64,000 bases of DNA from Euphorbia lathyris (GCF_963576675.1 NC_088918.1:37233501-37297500), one strand, 5' to 3'; numbered from the stretch's first letter, positions 43,101-53,641 are shown. Notes: generated by a model from the sequence alone, not told the origin. Made by a program: numbers and translations.

Positions 43101-43484
43101 ACGGACTTCATCACTATAATCACCAATCACAATAGGTACCCTGCATCTCTGGGTCACCCTAAGTTCACCCACGTTTTTTATCCATCCCACCCTATAGGGG
43201 TCGGGATGCGCCTCTGCCAACAACCCGAATTTCCGAGCGGCGCTGTTGCTCACAATGTTCTCTTGGCTCCCACTATCTATTATCACATTGCATCGCCCAC
43301 CTTTCACAAGACAGCGGGTCCTGAATAGTTGGTGCCTCTGATCTCCCTCTATCCGGATGGAGACTAACAAACGCCGTACCACATGAATGGCGTATCTCTC
43401 TTCATCCACCTCATCATCATCTTCTCCCAATGGTTCACAAAATACTTCATCCCCTTCGTCATAGTCATCTTCATACCTCTCCAC
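40032..43484 (-). CDS. Ty3 element 1 pol: protease, RT, RNase H, integrase
   Basis: An open frame of 1150 codons. In order: protease with D-S-G-S (about residue 71); RT with [10 protein letters not shown] and Y-F-D-D-I-L; RNase H with E-C-D-A-S-G-V-G-I-G-G; integrase with a zinc-binding region, then core Asp (M-D-F), Asp (S-D-R-D-T-K-F) and Glu (H-T-E-V-V-N-R-T). The C-terminal G-D-E-V-M-V-Y-L and L-R-P-R-K-Y-G-P-Y module is present. One change looks damaging: the zinc finger's last C-x-x-C reads C-Y-I-F, losing a Cys that the sister element keeps. Pol is probably translated from gag in one frame in the ancestor; here the two are separated by a one-base frame change near 43485. Confidence 0.92.
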   Translation of the reverse strand: MERYEDDYDEGDEVFCEPLGEDDDEVDEERYAIHVVRRLLVSIRIEGDQRHQLFRTRCLVKGGRCNVIIDSGSQENIVSNSAARKFGLLAEAHPDPYRVGWIKNVGELRVTQRCRVPIVIGDYSDEVRCDVIDMDACHLLLGRPWQFDNDATHTGRENTYRFVKNGVKFVLTPMMREPRADEKSTLVVCPTHKSFVSECEESQMVYVVMVKANHEPSQRGEREMPNEVTHLLGEYLDLFPDELPSGLPPLRDIQHHIDLVPGASLPSLPHYRMSPKENDIMRQKVEELIEMGYVRESMSPCAVPALLTPKKDGSWRMCVDSRAINKITIKYKFPIPRLDDMLDQLGGSRVFSKIDLRSGYHQIRIRSGDEWKTAFKTRDGLYEWLVMPFGMTNAPNTFMRLMNQVLRPVIGKFVVVYFDDILIHSETLVEHVEHLRIVFDLLRKHQLYANTKKCDFVMESLVFLEFVVSGDGVQVDGEKVRAIREWPTPRNVGDIRSFHGLATFYHRFIKNFSAIVAPLTECLKKGSGFEWADAQEKSFALIKEKLSTAPVLAYPNFDKLFKVECDASGVGIGGVLMQEKRPIAYFSEKLCEARQKWATYDQEFYAAVRVLKVWEHYLVGKGFILYTDHQSLKYLGSQKQLRSSIHARWSAFIDKFPYKLIHKARKQNKVADALSRRVSLIKTVNLETDCFEHIRGEYLADPDFGSIWEKCQHQHENGVYHLMDEYLMRGNQLCLPCTSIREKVVRDLHGGSLGGHFGRDKTYEAVSSRYFWPKMRRDVAYLVERCYIFQTAKGRTTNAGLQLPLPVPETIWEDLSMDFVLGLPRTQRGMDSIFVVVDRFSKMAHFIPCRKTNDASATAKLFFKEIVRLHGVPKSIVSDRDTKFLSHFWRTLWALFDTSLKFSTTAHPQTDGHTEVVNRTLGNLLRSKCKDKPRMWDVVLAQAEFAYNGSVHSGTGRSPFEVVYTKTPNHVLDIAHLPKGNVTANQLAKDYVQMHQEVRETLEERNQKLKAKADEHRRDLQFEVGDEVMVYLGKERLTNATSSKLRPRKYGPYKVTKKINANAYHKALPNWLGKISPAFNIRDLSPWKSDGPLEFNKDESVPRSFKEGENDADILTGSTDHACSGGSSDIKPTEVIPRRADPQDIRAERI

Positions 43485-44713
43485 ATGTTGGCGCTCTTCC
43501 TCCTAGGACATTCGTTGGATCTATGGCCTGGCTCATTGCACCGAAAACATTTAAAAGGCGCTGGCCTCGCATACGGATTGTTGCTCTTAGGTGGTATAGG
43601 TACTTCCTTGTACGGCTTAGTATCTCCGACAGATCCCCTTCCCACACTGTTGACCTTGGCCCCACTGGCACTCGCCACCTGCTTGCCTTTGTCATAAGAC
43701 TTCACGTTATCTCTTCCTCCAGGCGTATACTCAGTAGTGGCGGATCTCCTGGATCTTCCGGTTAGTTGAGACTCAGCCTTGAGGGCTAAATTCCTGGCAT
43801 CTTGTACCCGAACCACCATCTGTGTGCCAATACGATCCTGGATGTTGTATCTCAACCCTTCTAGATACCTAGAGGTCTTTTGGCTTTCAGTTTCTGACAA
43901 GTTGGCCCTTGCCGAAAGCCTCAAAAACTCGGAGGTATACTCATGGACACTTCGGGTCCCTTGAGAGCATCCCCTGTAGGAGCTGTAAATATACTGCTCA
44001 TAATCCGGCGGTAAGAACCGCTCCCTCAACATCGCCTTCATCCGTAGCCAAGATCGAATCGGATCTCTGCCCCCTCTTCTTCTCTCTTCCCTCATCTGAT
44101 CCCACCAAACTGATGCGCCACCCTTCAAGCGATACGCCACCAGCCTTACTTTCCTCTCATCAGGAATCCCAGCATACTCAAAGAAACGTTCCACTTCTGA
44201 TAACCAGTCTAAGAATCCCTCTATATCCAGTTCGCCTCCAAAAGACGGTAAGTCTATTTTTAGCTTAAAGGCATCATCTCTATCAAAGTTTCCTAGACCT
44301 GGGTATACTCTAGCAACCTCCACATGTCAGTTGTCAACAGGCCCAACATCCCTCATAGTCCTAACGGTATCATCATTCCCGATACCCTCAAAGTCATCAC
44401 TATCACTATCAGCGTTATGCACAAGGACAAAGTTGGGTCTTCTTACCTCAGGATCCCTAGGACCCGTTTGTGGAAGCTGTTGTTTAGGGACTCCTTCCTT
44501 TCTCTGGGTTGATCCTCCCGCGGTTGGTCGGATTAGAGCCAGAACCTCCAGTTTGAAGTTTTCTAGGGAGGTGGCTAGCTCCAGGAACCGTTGGTCGGTT
44601 TGCCTCTGCCGCTCATGGCTGGCTTGGATCTGCTCCATGAGGTGCTCCCTCAGCTCCTCATACCTCCGGTCACTGGTTTCCATGGAATCTTGCGGTTGTC
44701 GGGGTTGAACCAT
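43364..44713 (-). pseudogene. Ty3 element 1 gag with in-frame stop and frame change
   Basis: The ATG at 44713 starts a coiled-coil-like N-terminus. A TGA at 44329-44327 interrupts it, and the frame continues without shift to a Retrotrans_gag domain (D-A-F-K-L-K-I-D-L-P-S-F, F-L-D-W-L-S-E-V-E-R-F-F, G-G-A-S-V-W-W-D). A zinc knuckle C-F-R-C-N-E-P-G-H-R-S-N-E-C follows near 43530. Just after it a single base is missing relative to the sister element, which moves pol to another frame. So capsid production is impaired. Confidence 0.85.
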
Positions 44714-44760
44714 TGCCAAAAGAAGTTTCGGGTCAGGAAACGATCGGCTCTGATACCAAC

Positions 44761-45271
44761 TGATACAGATTGAAAACGATAAATGAAGGTTTTAATCGTA
44801 AACCAACAAAGAGGTTCTTCTCTAGCTAAACTAGAAGGAGTGAATCCCAATAAACAAGGTATAAACCTTAGGTTCTCAAAGAGAATGATTTTTGATTGAT
44901 TAAAAGTTGGTTCATCCTTACAAAATGAGGGTTTAAATACATCCTCCTAATGATAATAAAAGACAAGGACTACCCCTACTAGGGTTTCAATAAGGCTATC
45001 CGTAAAAGGGTAAAATAGGTGATACGCCCCGACAATCAGTACAATGGTACAGGTACGGGTTGTCAGGGTTGTTGGTGAATTACTTCGGGAGGAAGTAAAC
45101 CTAGAGATCTGCCCAGGGTAGATGTTGATACGCCTCTTTGTGTACTCCTAGATCCGCCCCGCTCGTATGTCCTGGGGATCCGCCCTCCTCGGTATAACCT
45201 CTGTGGGTTTGATGTCTGAGGATCCGCCAGAGCACGCGTGATCAGTGCTGCCAGTTAGGATGTCCGCATCA
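44761..45271 (-). repeat. Ty3 element 1, 5' LTR
   Basis: 511 bp, about ten substitutions from the 3' LTR. The primer binding site lies at about 44745-44759. Confidence 0.93.
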
Positions 45272-45661
45272 ACATGTAATTTTATTAGGGGAAATGAAGT
45301 TTTTATTAACTATCTCCTAATATAATTCAAATCATAAAAAAGAAAACAATTTCATTTACCAATTTACCAATTAAGGATGATAATTTTTTGTGAAAAATTC
45401 AGTGAACCAAACTTTAATTTGTTCAAAATATATCAATAAATTAGGAAATAAAATCCATTTATTTGAAAGTCAATGGGGAATTTCAAATTTAGAGTTGTCA
45501 GAAATCCAAACGTAAATGGAAATGCAATAATCCCTCAAAAATGAAATTCAATATTTCAAAATCACTATGTCTTCTTCATCTGTATATAAATAGGCATACA
45601 AGAAAACCATTTTAACTAAGTTTTTTAACTTTATCTCTTGAATCCCTCAATTGAAAAAGCC
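45272..45661 (+). promoter_or_regulatory. Proximal promoter of the CDR1-like protease
   Basis: TATA box TATATAAATA at 45583-45592, 70 bp before the ATG. The region is homologous to 61779-62181, including GGCATACAAGAAAA and CAATTGAAAAAGCCATG. The Ty3 5' LTR directly abuts it at 45271. Confidence 0.7.
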
Positions 45662-46987
45662 ATGGAATTCCATCTTCTTGCTTTGGCCACCATTATTATA
45701 TCTTCTGCTGTATTTTCCATTGAAGCCAGCAAACAAGGTTTCAGCATTGAAATTATTAGCAGAGATTCCCCCAAATCTCCTTTCTACAATCCTGACGAAA
45801 CTCCTACAACCCGAATTGCTAATGCTTTTCGTCGTTCAACGAATCGTGCTCGCCTTTTCAACTCGAGAACTTCTGATTCCATCTCACCTGAAACTGCAGA
45901 ATCTGTAATTTCAGGTGGAGCAGGAGAATACCTGATGAATATTTCTGTAGGCACACCGAGTTTCGAAATCGTCGCCATTGCTGACACTGGCAGCGATCTT
46001 ATTTGGACACAGTGTGAACCTTGTGACCAATGTTACAAGCAGGATGCTCCTCTTTTCGATCCGAGTCATTCTACAACGTACGGAGATATTTCCTGCAGTT
46101 CTAAAAAATGCTCAATCCTGAAAGAAACAGGATGTTCAGGTTCTGGTTCCGGCTCAGGTTCCGGGATTTGTCAATACCAATATAGCTATGGAGATTCATC
46201 TTCTACAGTTGGAAATCTTGCTGTAGATACTTTAACTTTGGGTTCGACGAATGGTCGTCCTGTTGCTATCACTAAAGCTCTGTTTGGTTGTGGTCATCAG
46301 AATTCAGGAACTTTCAGCCCTTCAGGTTCAGGAATTGTCGGACTTGGAGGCGGTCCGGTTTCACTGATTTCGCAGCTTGGTTCGACTATTTCTGGCAAGT
46401 TTTCTTACTGTTTAGTGCCTGCTACTTCCAGGGGGAAAAACACAAGCACATTGAATTTCGGAAGTAATGCGATTGTTTCAGGTTCAGGAGTCCAAACTAC
46501 TCCATTAATTTCCAAGGATCCTGATACCTTTTATTTTCTTACATTGGAAGCAATAAGTGTTGGAACCAAACGAATTGAATTCGGGGGTTCGAGATTCGGA
46601 AAAACCTCAGGAAATATTATAATTGATTCAGGAACTACATTGACATTAGTTCCTCAGGATTTCTTTTCAGAATTGGCTTTGGAAGTCGAAAATCAGGTTA
46701 CAGGAACCCGAGTAGATGATCCGTCAGGTTTTCTGAGTCTGTGTTATGAGAGCAATTCGAATCTGACTGTTCCAAAACTTACAGTACATTTCAAGGGTGC
46801 GGATATAGAATTGAAAGCTTTGAATACATTTGTTGAAGTTTCAGAATCGGTTATATGTTTTGCTTTTAATCCGATTGACTCAGGTGCCATATTTGGGAAC
46901 CTGTCCCAGATGGATTTCTTGGTAGGGTATGACCTACAAGCAAAGACCGTATCCTTTAAGCCTACTGATTGTGCCAATTCTCCTTAG
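45662..46987 (+). CDS. CDR1/nepenthesin-type aspartic protease
   Basis: 441 residues, intronless. Signal peptide at about 1-23 (hydrophobic L-L-A-L-A-T-I-I-I-S-S-A-V-F-S-I). A prosegment follows, with S-I-E-I-I-S-R-D-S-P-K-S-P-F-Y. Catalytic Asp108 lies in D-T-G-S and Asp322 in D-S-G-T-T; the flap has Y-S-Y-G-D. The cysteine-rich nepenthesin insert has C-E-P-C-D-Q-C-Y, and a G-S repeat (160-168) expands one loop. C-terminal I-F-G-N-L-S-Q-M-D-F-L-V-G-Y-D matches family A1B. I use the ATG at 45662 because the longer frame begins without ATG and the paralogous locus keeps this ATG. Arabidopsis CDR1 is an apoplastic protease in defence signalling; a similar role is inference. No disabling change seen. 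Confidence 0.92.
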   Translation: MEFHLLALATIIISSAVFSIEASKQGFSIEIISRDSPKSPFYNPDETPTTRIANAFRRSTNRARLFNSRTSDSISPETAESVISGGAGEYLMNISVGTPSFEIVAIADTGSDLIWTQCEPCDQCYKQDAPLFDPSHSTTYGDISCSSKKCSILKETGCSGSGSGSGSGICQYQYSYGDSSSTVGNLAVDTLTLGSTNGRPVAITKALFGCGHQNSGTFSPSGSGIVGLGGGPVSLISQLGSTISGKFSYCLVPATSRGKNTSTLNFGSNAIVSGSGVQTTPLISKDPDTFYFLTLEAISVGTKRIEFGGSRFGKTSGNIIIDSGTTLTLVPQDFFSELALEVENQVTGTRVDDPSGFLSLCYESNSNLTVPKLTVHFKGADIELKALNTFVEVSESVICFAFNPIDSGAIFGNLSQMDFLVGYDLQAKTVSFKPTDCANSP

Positions 46988-47283
46988 GTGCCCTAATTGT
47001 CTAATTTTAATTATTTCTTTGCTAATAAAGATTTTGTATTTTACGTTTTTTAGCTTAAATGATCACTTGTGTTTTGGGTTAATCACAGAATTAGTTTTAA
47101 TTTGTTCTTGTTCTTACATCTTAATTACATCCTATATCCATTTTTAAGGTGTGGCTTATCAGACACTAGTTCAATATCCGTGCAATGGACGATGGTTTAA
47201 ATATATGAAAATGATTAAATAACTAAATTTTATCGTTAATAATTCACTATAAATTATTAAGAAAATGGTTAAAAAAGGTTTAT
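46988..47283. other. 3' flank of the protease gene
   Basis: AT-rich. AATAAAG at about 47025 could serve as a polyadenylation signal. No gene. Confidence 0.4.
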
Positions 47284-47600
47284 GTGCTTTGCACGGGCTA
47301 GTTTGTATCTAAATATATTTTAAATATAGAAGAAAAAAAAAATTCATAGAATTTCAAAAGAAAGGGATGACGATGGGGTAAAGGAATGAAAGCATCCATC
47401 AGAGTGAAATTTGTGTGGCGTTCGACCACGAGTCCTTTCTTTAAAAAATCTATCGTGGTCGAACGCCACACAAATTTCACTCTAATAGATGCTTTCATTC
47501 CTTTACCCCACCGTCGTCCTTTTTTTAGAATCAATTTTCTTTTCTTTTTCCTTCTATGTTTAAAATATATTTAAATACAAACTAGCCCGCACAAAGCACG
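47284..47600. mobile_element. Foldback element with arms of about 148 nt
   Basis: Inverted arms 47284-47431 and 47453-47600 are symmetric around 47442, with a 21-nt loop. The inner part (GTGGCGTTCGACCACGA and complement) pairs perfectly; the outer part has a few mismatches. Its transcript would form a long hairpin. Flanking ATTTAAATATATGAAAATG phrases repeat at about 47195 and 47605. Confidence 0.8.
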
Positions 47601-48230
47601 ATGATTTAAATATATGAAAATGATTAAATAACTTCTTGAATATATTATTTTTGTGCTAATCTTATTTTTTTTAGCTAACTCAAGCAACATGAATATGCAT
47701 ACATATATATAAGCAGCGGCGGATACGAGAGCTTGAGCCTCTCTGGCCGTCGGAACCACCATTGACCACGGATAGTTTCGGTCTCTGTCTCCACAAAATT
47801 TGAGGTTGTGGTGGTTATCTCCAAGAAATTTTGATGAGTGCTGAATTAACACCCTAAAATTGGTTCAGATCCCGTTAGGGCCTTTCTAAATCCAAAATTT
47901 TAATTTTTTTGGTATCTTAGACCCTTCTTAAATCTAAATTTCTAAATATTGTGGTCTGTTAGGCCTTTCTTAAATTCAAATTTCTAAATTTTTTTGACCT
48001 ATTAGGCCTTCCCCTAAATCCGATTTTTCTATTAGATACAAAAAAATTTTTACATGTTAAGAATTTTAAACATAATATAGCTTAATTTTGAAAAGTTTTA
48101 AAATTGGTTCTTAACTATTCAGATTATACCATGAAAAATATTTGAATAAGTTCGAATTAACAAAAAAAAAATTATACGTGCACGTATAAAATCGGTCCCC
48201 CAAAACAATCAATCATGTATTTGTCACTAT

Positions 48231-48293
<63 letters not shown>

Positions 48294-48855
48294 TAAGAAA
48301 ATTAAGAAAATTAAGAAAGAAGTTTATTTTAATTGGTTTAAAGAGGGTGACAACTGAAACTAATCGATCCAACTTTTGAAAACCCGAAGTTGATAAAAAA
48401 AAAAAAAAGATGATGAAATCTCAGAGTATGGATCAGCGAATAAGAAAATTTGTTACTTACACATTGTTGAATTAGATGACTTTATTTTGATTTATTTCAA
48501 TAAAATTGTATCAATCGCATGTATATTGCATTATACTTCAAATTAGTGGCGGAGCCAAGAGTCAATGGTCTGTATGAAGAATTTTTTTCTCCAATAACGA
48601 CTAAAGACTTTAATTCTAATTGAAATTGTGTTTATATACAAAAGCTGCTCCAAAATTTGTTTTCTTAGTATATTTTCACTAGTAATTACTTGAGTTGAAA
48701 TCCAAAAAACTTTAGGTTAATATGACTATTAAATAATCAAACAACATTTTCAAAATAAGAGTATAATTGATATTAATTGGAAATTTTAGGAATAAATTTA
48801 TATATTAAGGTTAAATTTACATTTTTTAAAAACATTATTGATCCTTCCACTTTAG
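47601..48855. other. Non-coding spacer with AT microsatellite
   Basis: No gene. Repeated phrases on TTAGGCCTTTCTTAAAT-like units at 47875-48010. A TGGTTTGGTC-like region is not resolvable. An (AT)n tract lies at 48228-48290. Confidence 0.45.
48228..48290. repeat. (AT)n microsatellite
   Basis: About 63 bp of near-perfect AT dinucleotides. Frames through it are artefacts. Confidence 0.95.
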
Positions 48856-51800
48856 TCATCGGCCTTCAAATGGCAGATCTGTAGGCTTGATATCCTCCCC
48901 ACTAAATGGTATCCGTCTTGTACTAGTACATTCTCTTGCCACACAGCGCCTAGAATGTCTTAGTTCGTATTCTGAGGGTATAGGAACTATCACTTCAGAA
49001 TCAGCCTCATCTACTAAATCCGCCATACCAACTTCAGTTGCACCATCTTCTGTTGCACCATCTTTTGCAACATCTTCATTCATGCGTGCCTATAAATCAT
49101 ACATAAGTCAGACACAAGATTAAAAGGAAAATGATTGTTTTAAATCTAAATACTTCCTGGTTAAAATCATGTGATCACAATGTAAAGTTTAAATGCAATT
49201 CATTGAACTTTATTTTCTGAAGGATGTGCAATATCAATTTTACAATAACATCCATATAGAAATACCACCTCTTATATATGTTTGACAATATTCACCTGTT
49301 ACCTGTATGTTGTTGATAATAAATGCAAGCATCATATCAAATTCATGTCCAGAAAGCAAAAATCAAAACCTAAGCACCAAGTATCTGAAATTATTAGTGT
49401 AGGCATCTTTGTTGTTTCTTTCATAATAAGCTGAACTCTAAATTGTAAAGGTAAGGTACAAAAACAGTCAGCAATAGCTTTTTAGTTTACTTTTAATGAA
49501 GGGTAAGCCCATGCCAAAAGCCAAAGAGATTTACAGGTTTAAGAATTTGAAAACAGAGAAAGTAACATGTAAAGATGACCAGGACTAACACAAGAGACTT
49601 AATATTGGAAAATAAAATATACATGTGATAACTTAATCAACTTGAAAACTGGATATTCAAGCAAAAACCCATATGTAATTAAGATAAAGAATATACTAGA
49701 AGAGATAGTCGAAATGCTCACACAAATAACTCTAATCATGCCTGCTCTGTACCATGACACATAAATTAGGAAGAATGCACAAAATTTGAACAAAATCAAG
49801 ATAAAAGGCGAAAAGCCCATACGAAGTAATCACGTAAAACAATTGGATAGAGTTGTTATTAGCCAAAATTTCCCAACAATTTGGGATAGATTATACAAAT
49901 CAATCACAATCCTAACCCGAAACCAATCAAATTAAAACCCATTGAAACAATAACATGGTTTTTTTCTCTTCACTTTCTCAACCAATAACAAGTGAAATTA
50001 AATTTATAATTATACTGACTTACCCCTTTGCATTTAAGCTTGTTATGCCTATATAACCCACACTTACTACACTTTTTCTTGTGTCCACTCCTTGACAATT
50101 TCTGCGGCTGGCTTTATCTGCCGTGCTCTGTAGATTCTCTTATCCTTCTCTTTTTGGGCTTGCCTGGCATTCTCACTATTGGTGGCGGCAGTATTGGTTC
50201 GAATTGATCAACATTCCAAAAATTCTCCCCTCTCACTGGCTGAAGTTTGTAACTGTAAGTTTTTTTGAAGGATGAAATGTGATAGAACATTGAAATCTCT
50301 TTTAAGGGATCCAACCTTTTGTGCCTCAATGCACATATTGCATGAGGGCAAGGGATGCCAGATAGCTCATACTCCTTACATGTGCATACCTTCTTATCCA
50401 ACATCACAGCATGCCTATCCTGTCCTTCACTGACCTCATAGCCATCATCCCCATTCCACTCCACTCTGCACATCTGAGCAATCTCACTGTTTAAATTATA
50501 CACCTTTATGCATTTAGGACTCCATTCTTTCTTCCAGTTTGAAGCTTCTTTAGCACAATCCTTTAGTTTTCCCATCACCTCAAGCCTAACTCCATCAAGT
50601 AGTCTGTAAATATACTTCTCTCTTTGTACCTTAATCCAAGCATTGAAGCTCTCAACATGATTTTTTTATGACGATCATGTCCTTACTCCTACCACTAAAG
50701 TACGCCCTACACCATCTCTGTGGGGGATAACTACTAAGATGTTTTGCTGCCTCCTTTGCAATGGACCCTAATGTATTTAGGTTGTCTTTGAATTCTTCAG
50801 GATAAGTACTCAAACTGCAAGCCCAAAACCACTTACTAAGCTCACCACTCCCCCATCTCTTACTCCAGTTGGCATGGATGTGCCTAGCACACCCTCTGTG
50901 CTCAGCATCTGGCAGTAATTTAGCAACAACAGGCAACAATCCCTTCATACAATAATAAAATACATTCATTAATATATGGTCATATCAAAATCAGCAGCAA
51001 TTGTAAATAAACAAATGGAATTTGAACTTGATAATTACCTTTTTCATATCAGAAATCAATGTCAAATTTTCCCCTTTTCCAAGCTCCAGTTGCAGTATAA
51101 GATGTCGGAGGAACCATTCCCAACTCTATCCACAACAGCCCACACAATTGGGTAAAAATGGTCATCTGCATCCTTCCCACAAGCTACTAGAAGTACCCCT
51201 TTGCAAATACCTTTCAAGAAACACCCATCTAACCCAATGATAGGCCTACACCCTGCTTTCCACCCCCTTTTCAAAGCATCAAAACAAATAAAAATCCTCC
51301 AAAACACTCTCCTACCTTGTCTCAAAGCTTCCCTATTCAAGTCTACTTTCAAATATGACCCTGGTTTTGTTGTCATACATTCACTGGCATAGGCTTCTAA
51401 AGTGGCATACTCTTGCTTGTAACTGCTATCTAATTACTCCAATATCAACTGCCTAGCTCTTACACACTTAGCCTCAGACACATCAACTTTGAACATGCTT
51501 TTGGCATCCCTCCTCATGTCACCAGAACTATAAGATGGCCTATCCAACACCCTATCCATATATTTGGCAGCTAGCCACTTCATTTGTCGCTCTCTTATTT
51601 GCAAAAACCTTATTACACTCATGCGCATGGTTTATAGTCTTTACACTCATTGTAGGACCCCCACGATATTGGCTAACAAATAAATGAAATGGGCAATCAA
51701 AGCATCATACTCTAATCCTACTTTTATCACTCTTCATTATCTTAATATCATAGCCCCCAGTGACAACATAATCATTTATTGCATGCTTAGCCTCTTCTAT

Positions 51801-52796
51801 GCCTCTAAAAGTCATGCCTATTCTAAAATATGGTCTCCCTTTCTCTAAATTATACTTTTCCCTTCTCCTAACTTCTTCAAGTTCCTGTTCCTCACCATCT
51901 ACATCAGTATATTCCTCACTCTCTACATCAGCATCTTCCTCACTGACCTCATAATCTTCATCTTCACTATCATCATCACCATCTTCTTCTACATTACCCC
52001 CTCCACTTTGTACATTTTTATCTTGAACAACATTCCCTTCTACTTCCACATCACACCCTACATTAACTTCTACTTCCTCTACATTACCATCAACATTAAC
52101 TTCTACTTCCTCCACATTACCCCCTACATTTCCTACATTACCTTCTACTTCCCCTACATTTCCTACATTCTCACATTCCACATTAATATCTCCTGCTTCT
52201 ACTTCCCCTACATTTCCTACATCCTCACATTCCACATTAACATCTCCTGGTTCTACTTCCCCTACATTTCCTATATCCTCACATTCCACATTAACATCTC
52301 CTGGTTTTACTTCTCCTACATTTCCTACATCCATATGCTCCACATTAACATCTACCATATCCTCACAGTCTATATTACCCTCTTCCCCTATACCCATTGC
52401 CCCCTCACCATCAACACTATCATTCACACCATCCATCTCATTATACGGAAGAGCTAGTATATCATTAACAAGAATAGGCTCAGCTACCTTATGGGATGCA
52501 TATATGTGAATGACATTGTTTTCCGGACTAATGCAAGATAAAAGCCTCCTAATGCTATGATCCCCATCTAATTCAAACACCCTACCAGACTTCAACAAAC
52601 TACCAGGTTCTAGACATAGTATTTCACTGACATTATGAAACTTCAAATCATCACGATATAACCCCCTAAGCTCAATTAAATTTAAAAAGTCAGGATCAAA
52701 ATTGTCTTTGATTACAAACGCCCCGTTTATATAATCTAGATGTGGATCATTGATCCATCTACCCCCAAAATGCAAATAAATCTTCACAAATACCAT
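48856..52796 (-). pseudogene. MuDR-type MULE transposase gene, decayed
   Basis: Minus-strand blocks in order. The N-terminal PB1-like region starts at an ATG at 52796 (M-V-F-V-K-I-Y-L-H-F-G-G). Then come an acidic repeat region (about 52360-51900) and the MuDR domain (F-R-I-G-M-T-F-R-G-I-E-E-A-K). The transposase core keeps Asp (G-L-D-G-C-F-L-K-G, about 51229), Asp (L-I-S-D-M-K-K) and Glu (H-V-E-S-F-N-A-W). A SWIM zinc finger (C-T-C-K-E-Y…C-P-H, about 50360) and a zinc knuckle (C-S-K-C-G-L-Y-R-H-N-K-L-K-C) follow. A plausible last exon is 49090-48856 after an intron. Breaks include stops after L-I-L-E and S-T-E-H-G-R, and frame changes near 51570, 51105 and 50668. All three catalytic residues survive, but the frame does not. 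TIRs were not recognised. Confidence 0.8.
52130..52340 (-). repeat. 54-bp coding tandem repeat in the transposase
   Basis: About four units of 54 bp encoding an 18-residue acidic repeat (G-E-V-E-P-G-D-V-N-V-E-C-E-D-V-G-N-V). Shorter G-N-V-E-E-V-E-V-N-V units follow. Confidence 0.85.
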
Positions 52797-53641
52797 TGCC
52801 AAATTCTGCAACAACACAATATGCTCAAGTTCGACAACAACATTCTAAGCAATAACTCATAAGCAACAAATCATAAGCAATAACAGCAACAAAATTCTAA
52901 GCAATAACAGCAACAACTCATAAGACATAACAACAACACATGACAACAACAACATTCTCCTGTTCAAAGGATAATTCACAGAATATTCCATCAATCAAAC
53001 AAAGAGGCAAATCCAAACAATAAGAACAAAATTCAGGATAAAAAATTCAGAAATTGACGATAAGAACAAAATTCAGGAAATTATGATGAGAACAAAATTA
53101 TTCAGGATAACAAATAAAGAGATTGACGATAACAGATACATTTCGACAACATTCATAAACACATACCCATCAAACAACCCATACCCATATCCATAAAACG
53201 CGTACAGAAAACCCATACCCATACCCATATATCGATATTGCATGCCGTCGGCCCAAAAATCAAATTGATAGAAAGAAGAAGTTGAAGACTTACCTTTCTG
53301 CGTTCTCCACTCCAAATCGATCTAAATTTCAATCGCGTGTTTCATCTCCCCATGTATCGCGTGTTTCATCTCCACATGCGTTCTCCACTCGTTAGAGAGT
53401 TAGTGATATTAGGGTTTTGCCCTTCGTTTTTCTCAATCCACAGCAAGAAGAGGAGGAAGATCATACTTCAATCGAGAGAAAGAAGAAGACGAAGGGTTCT
53501 TTTTGTCTAGGTTCAGTGAACTGAAGGTCAAAATAAGAGAGAAATAAGCAATATTATCATAACCGGACCGGACATCAAACCATATTTATAACTGGGTCAC
53601 GGGTCACTTGGTCGGATCGGATGACTCGGATTGGTTGGACA
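52797..53641. other. 5' flank of the MULE gene
   Basis: Contains AACAAYAA-type simple sequence at 52810-52960 and a CATACCCATACCCATAT repeat at about 53160-53230. A leader exon may lie here because the ATG at 52796 follows a splice-acceptor-like TTGTTGCAG. No other gene. Confidence 0.4.

Larger units (their letters stand above)
39645..45271 (-). mobile_element. Ty3/gypsy retrotransposon, nearly complete
   Basis: 5627 bp, minus orientation. Two 511-bp LTRs (39645-40155 and 44761-45271) begin TGATGCGG and end CTGTATCA on the coding strand, with a perfect 5-bp duplication ACATG (39640-39644, 45272-45276). A primer site for initiator Met tRNA (TGGTATCAGAGCC) follows the 5' LTR, and a polypurine tract AAAGAAGGAGAGAA precedes the 3' LTR. 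I count about ten LTR differences (about 2%), indicating a fairly recent insertion. Domain order protease-RT-RNase H-integrase marks Ty3/gypsy; the integrase C-terminus suggests a chromovirus-like clade, not proven. Confidence 0.95.

Noticed and set aside
41499..44708. Plus-strand frames up to 161 codons
   Set aside because: They are antisense shadows of the minus-strand Ty3 gag-pol.
47161..47303. Possible small Helitron (TC start, hairpin-like GTGCTTTGCAC, CTAGT end)
   Set aside because: The hairpin and CTAGT are part of the larger foldback at 47284-47600, and no reliable 5' terminus or A/T insertion site is visible.
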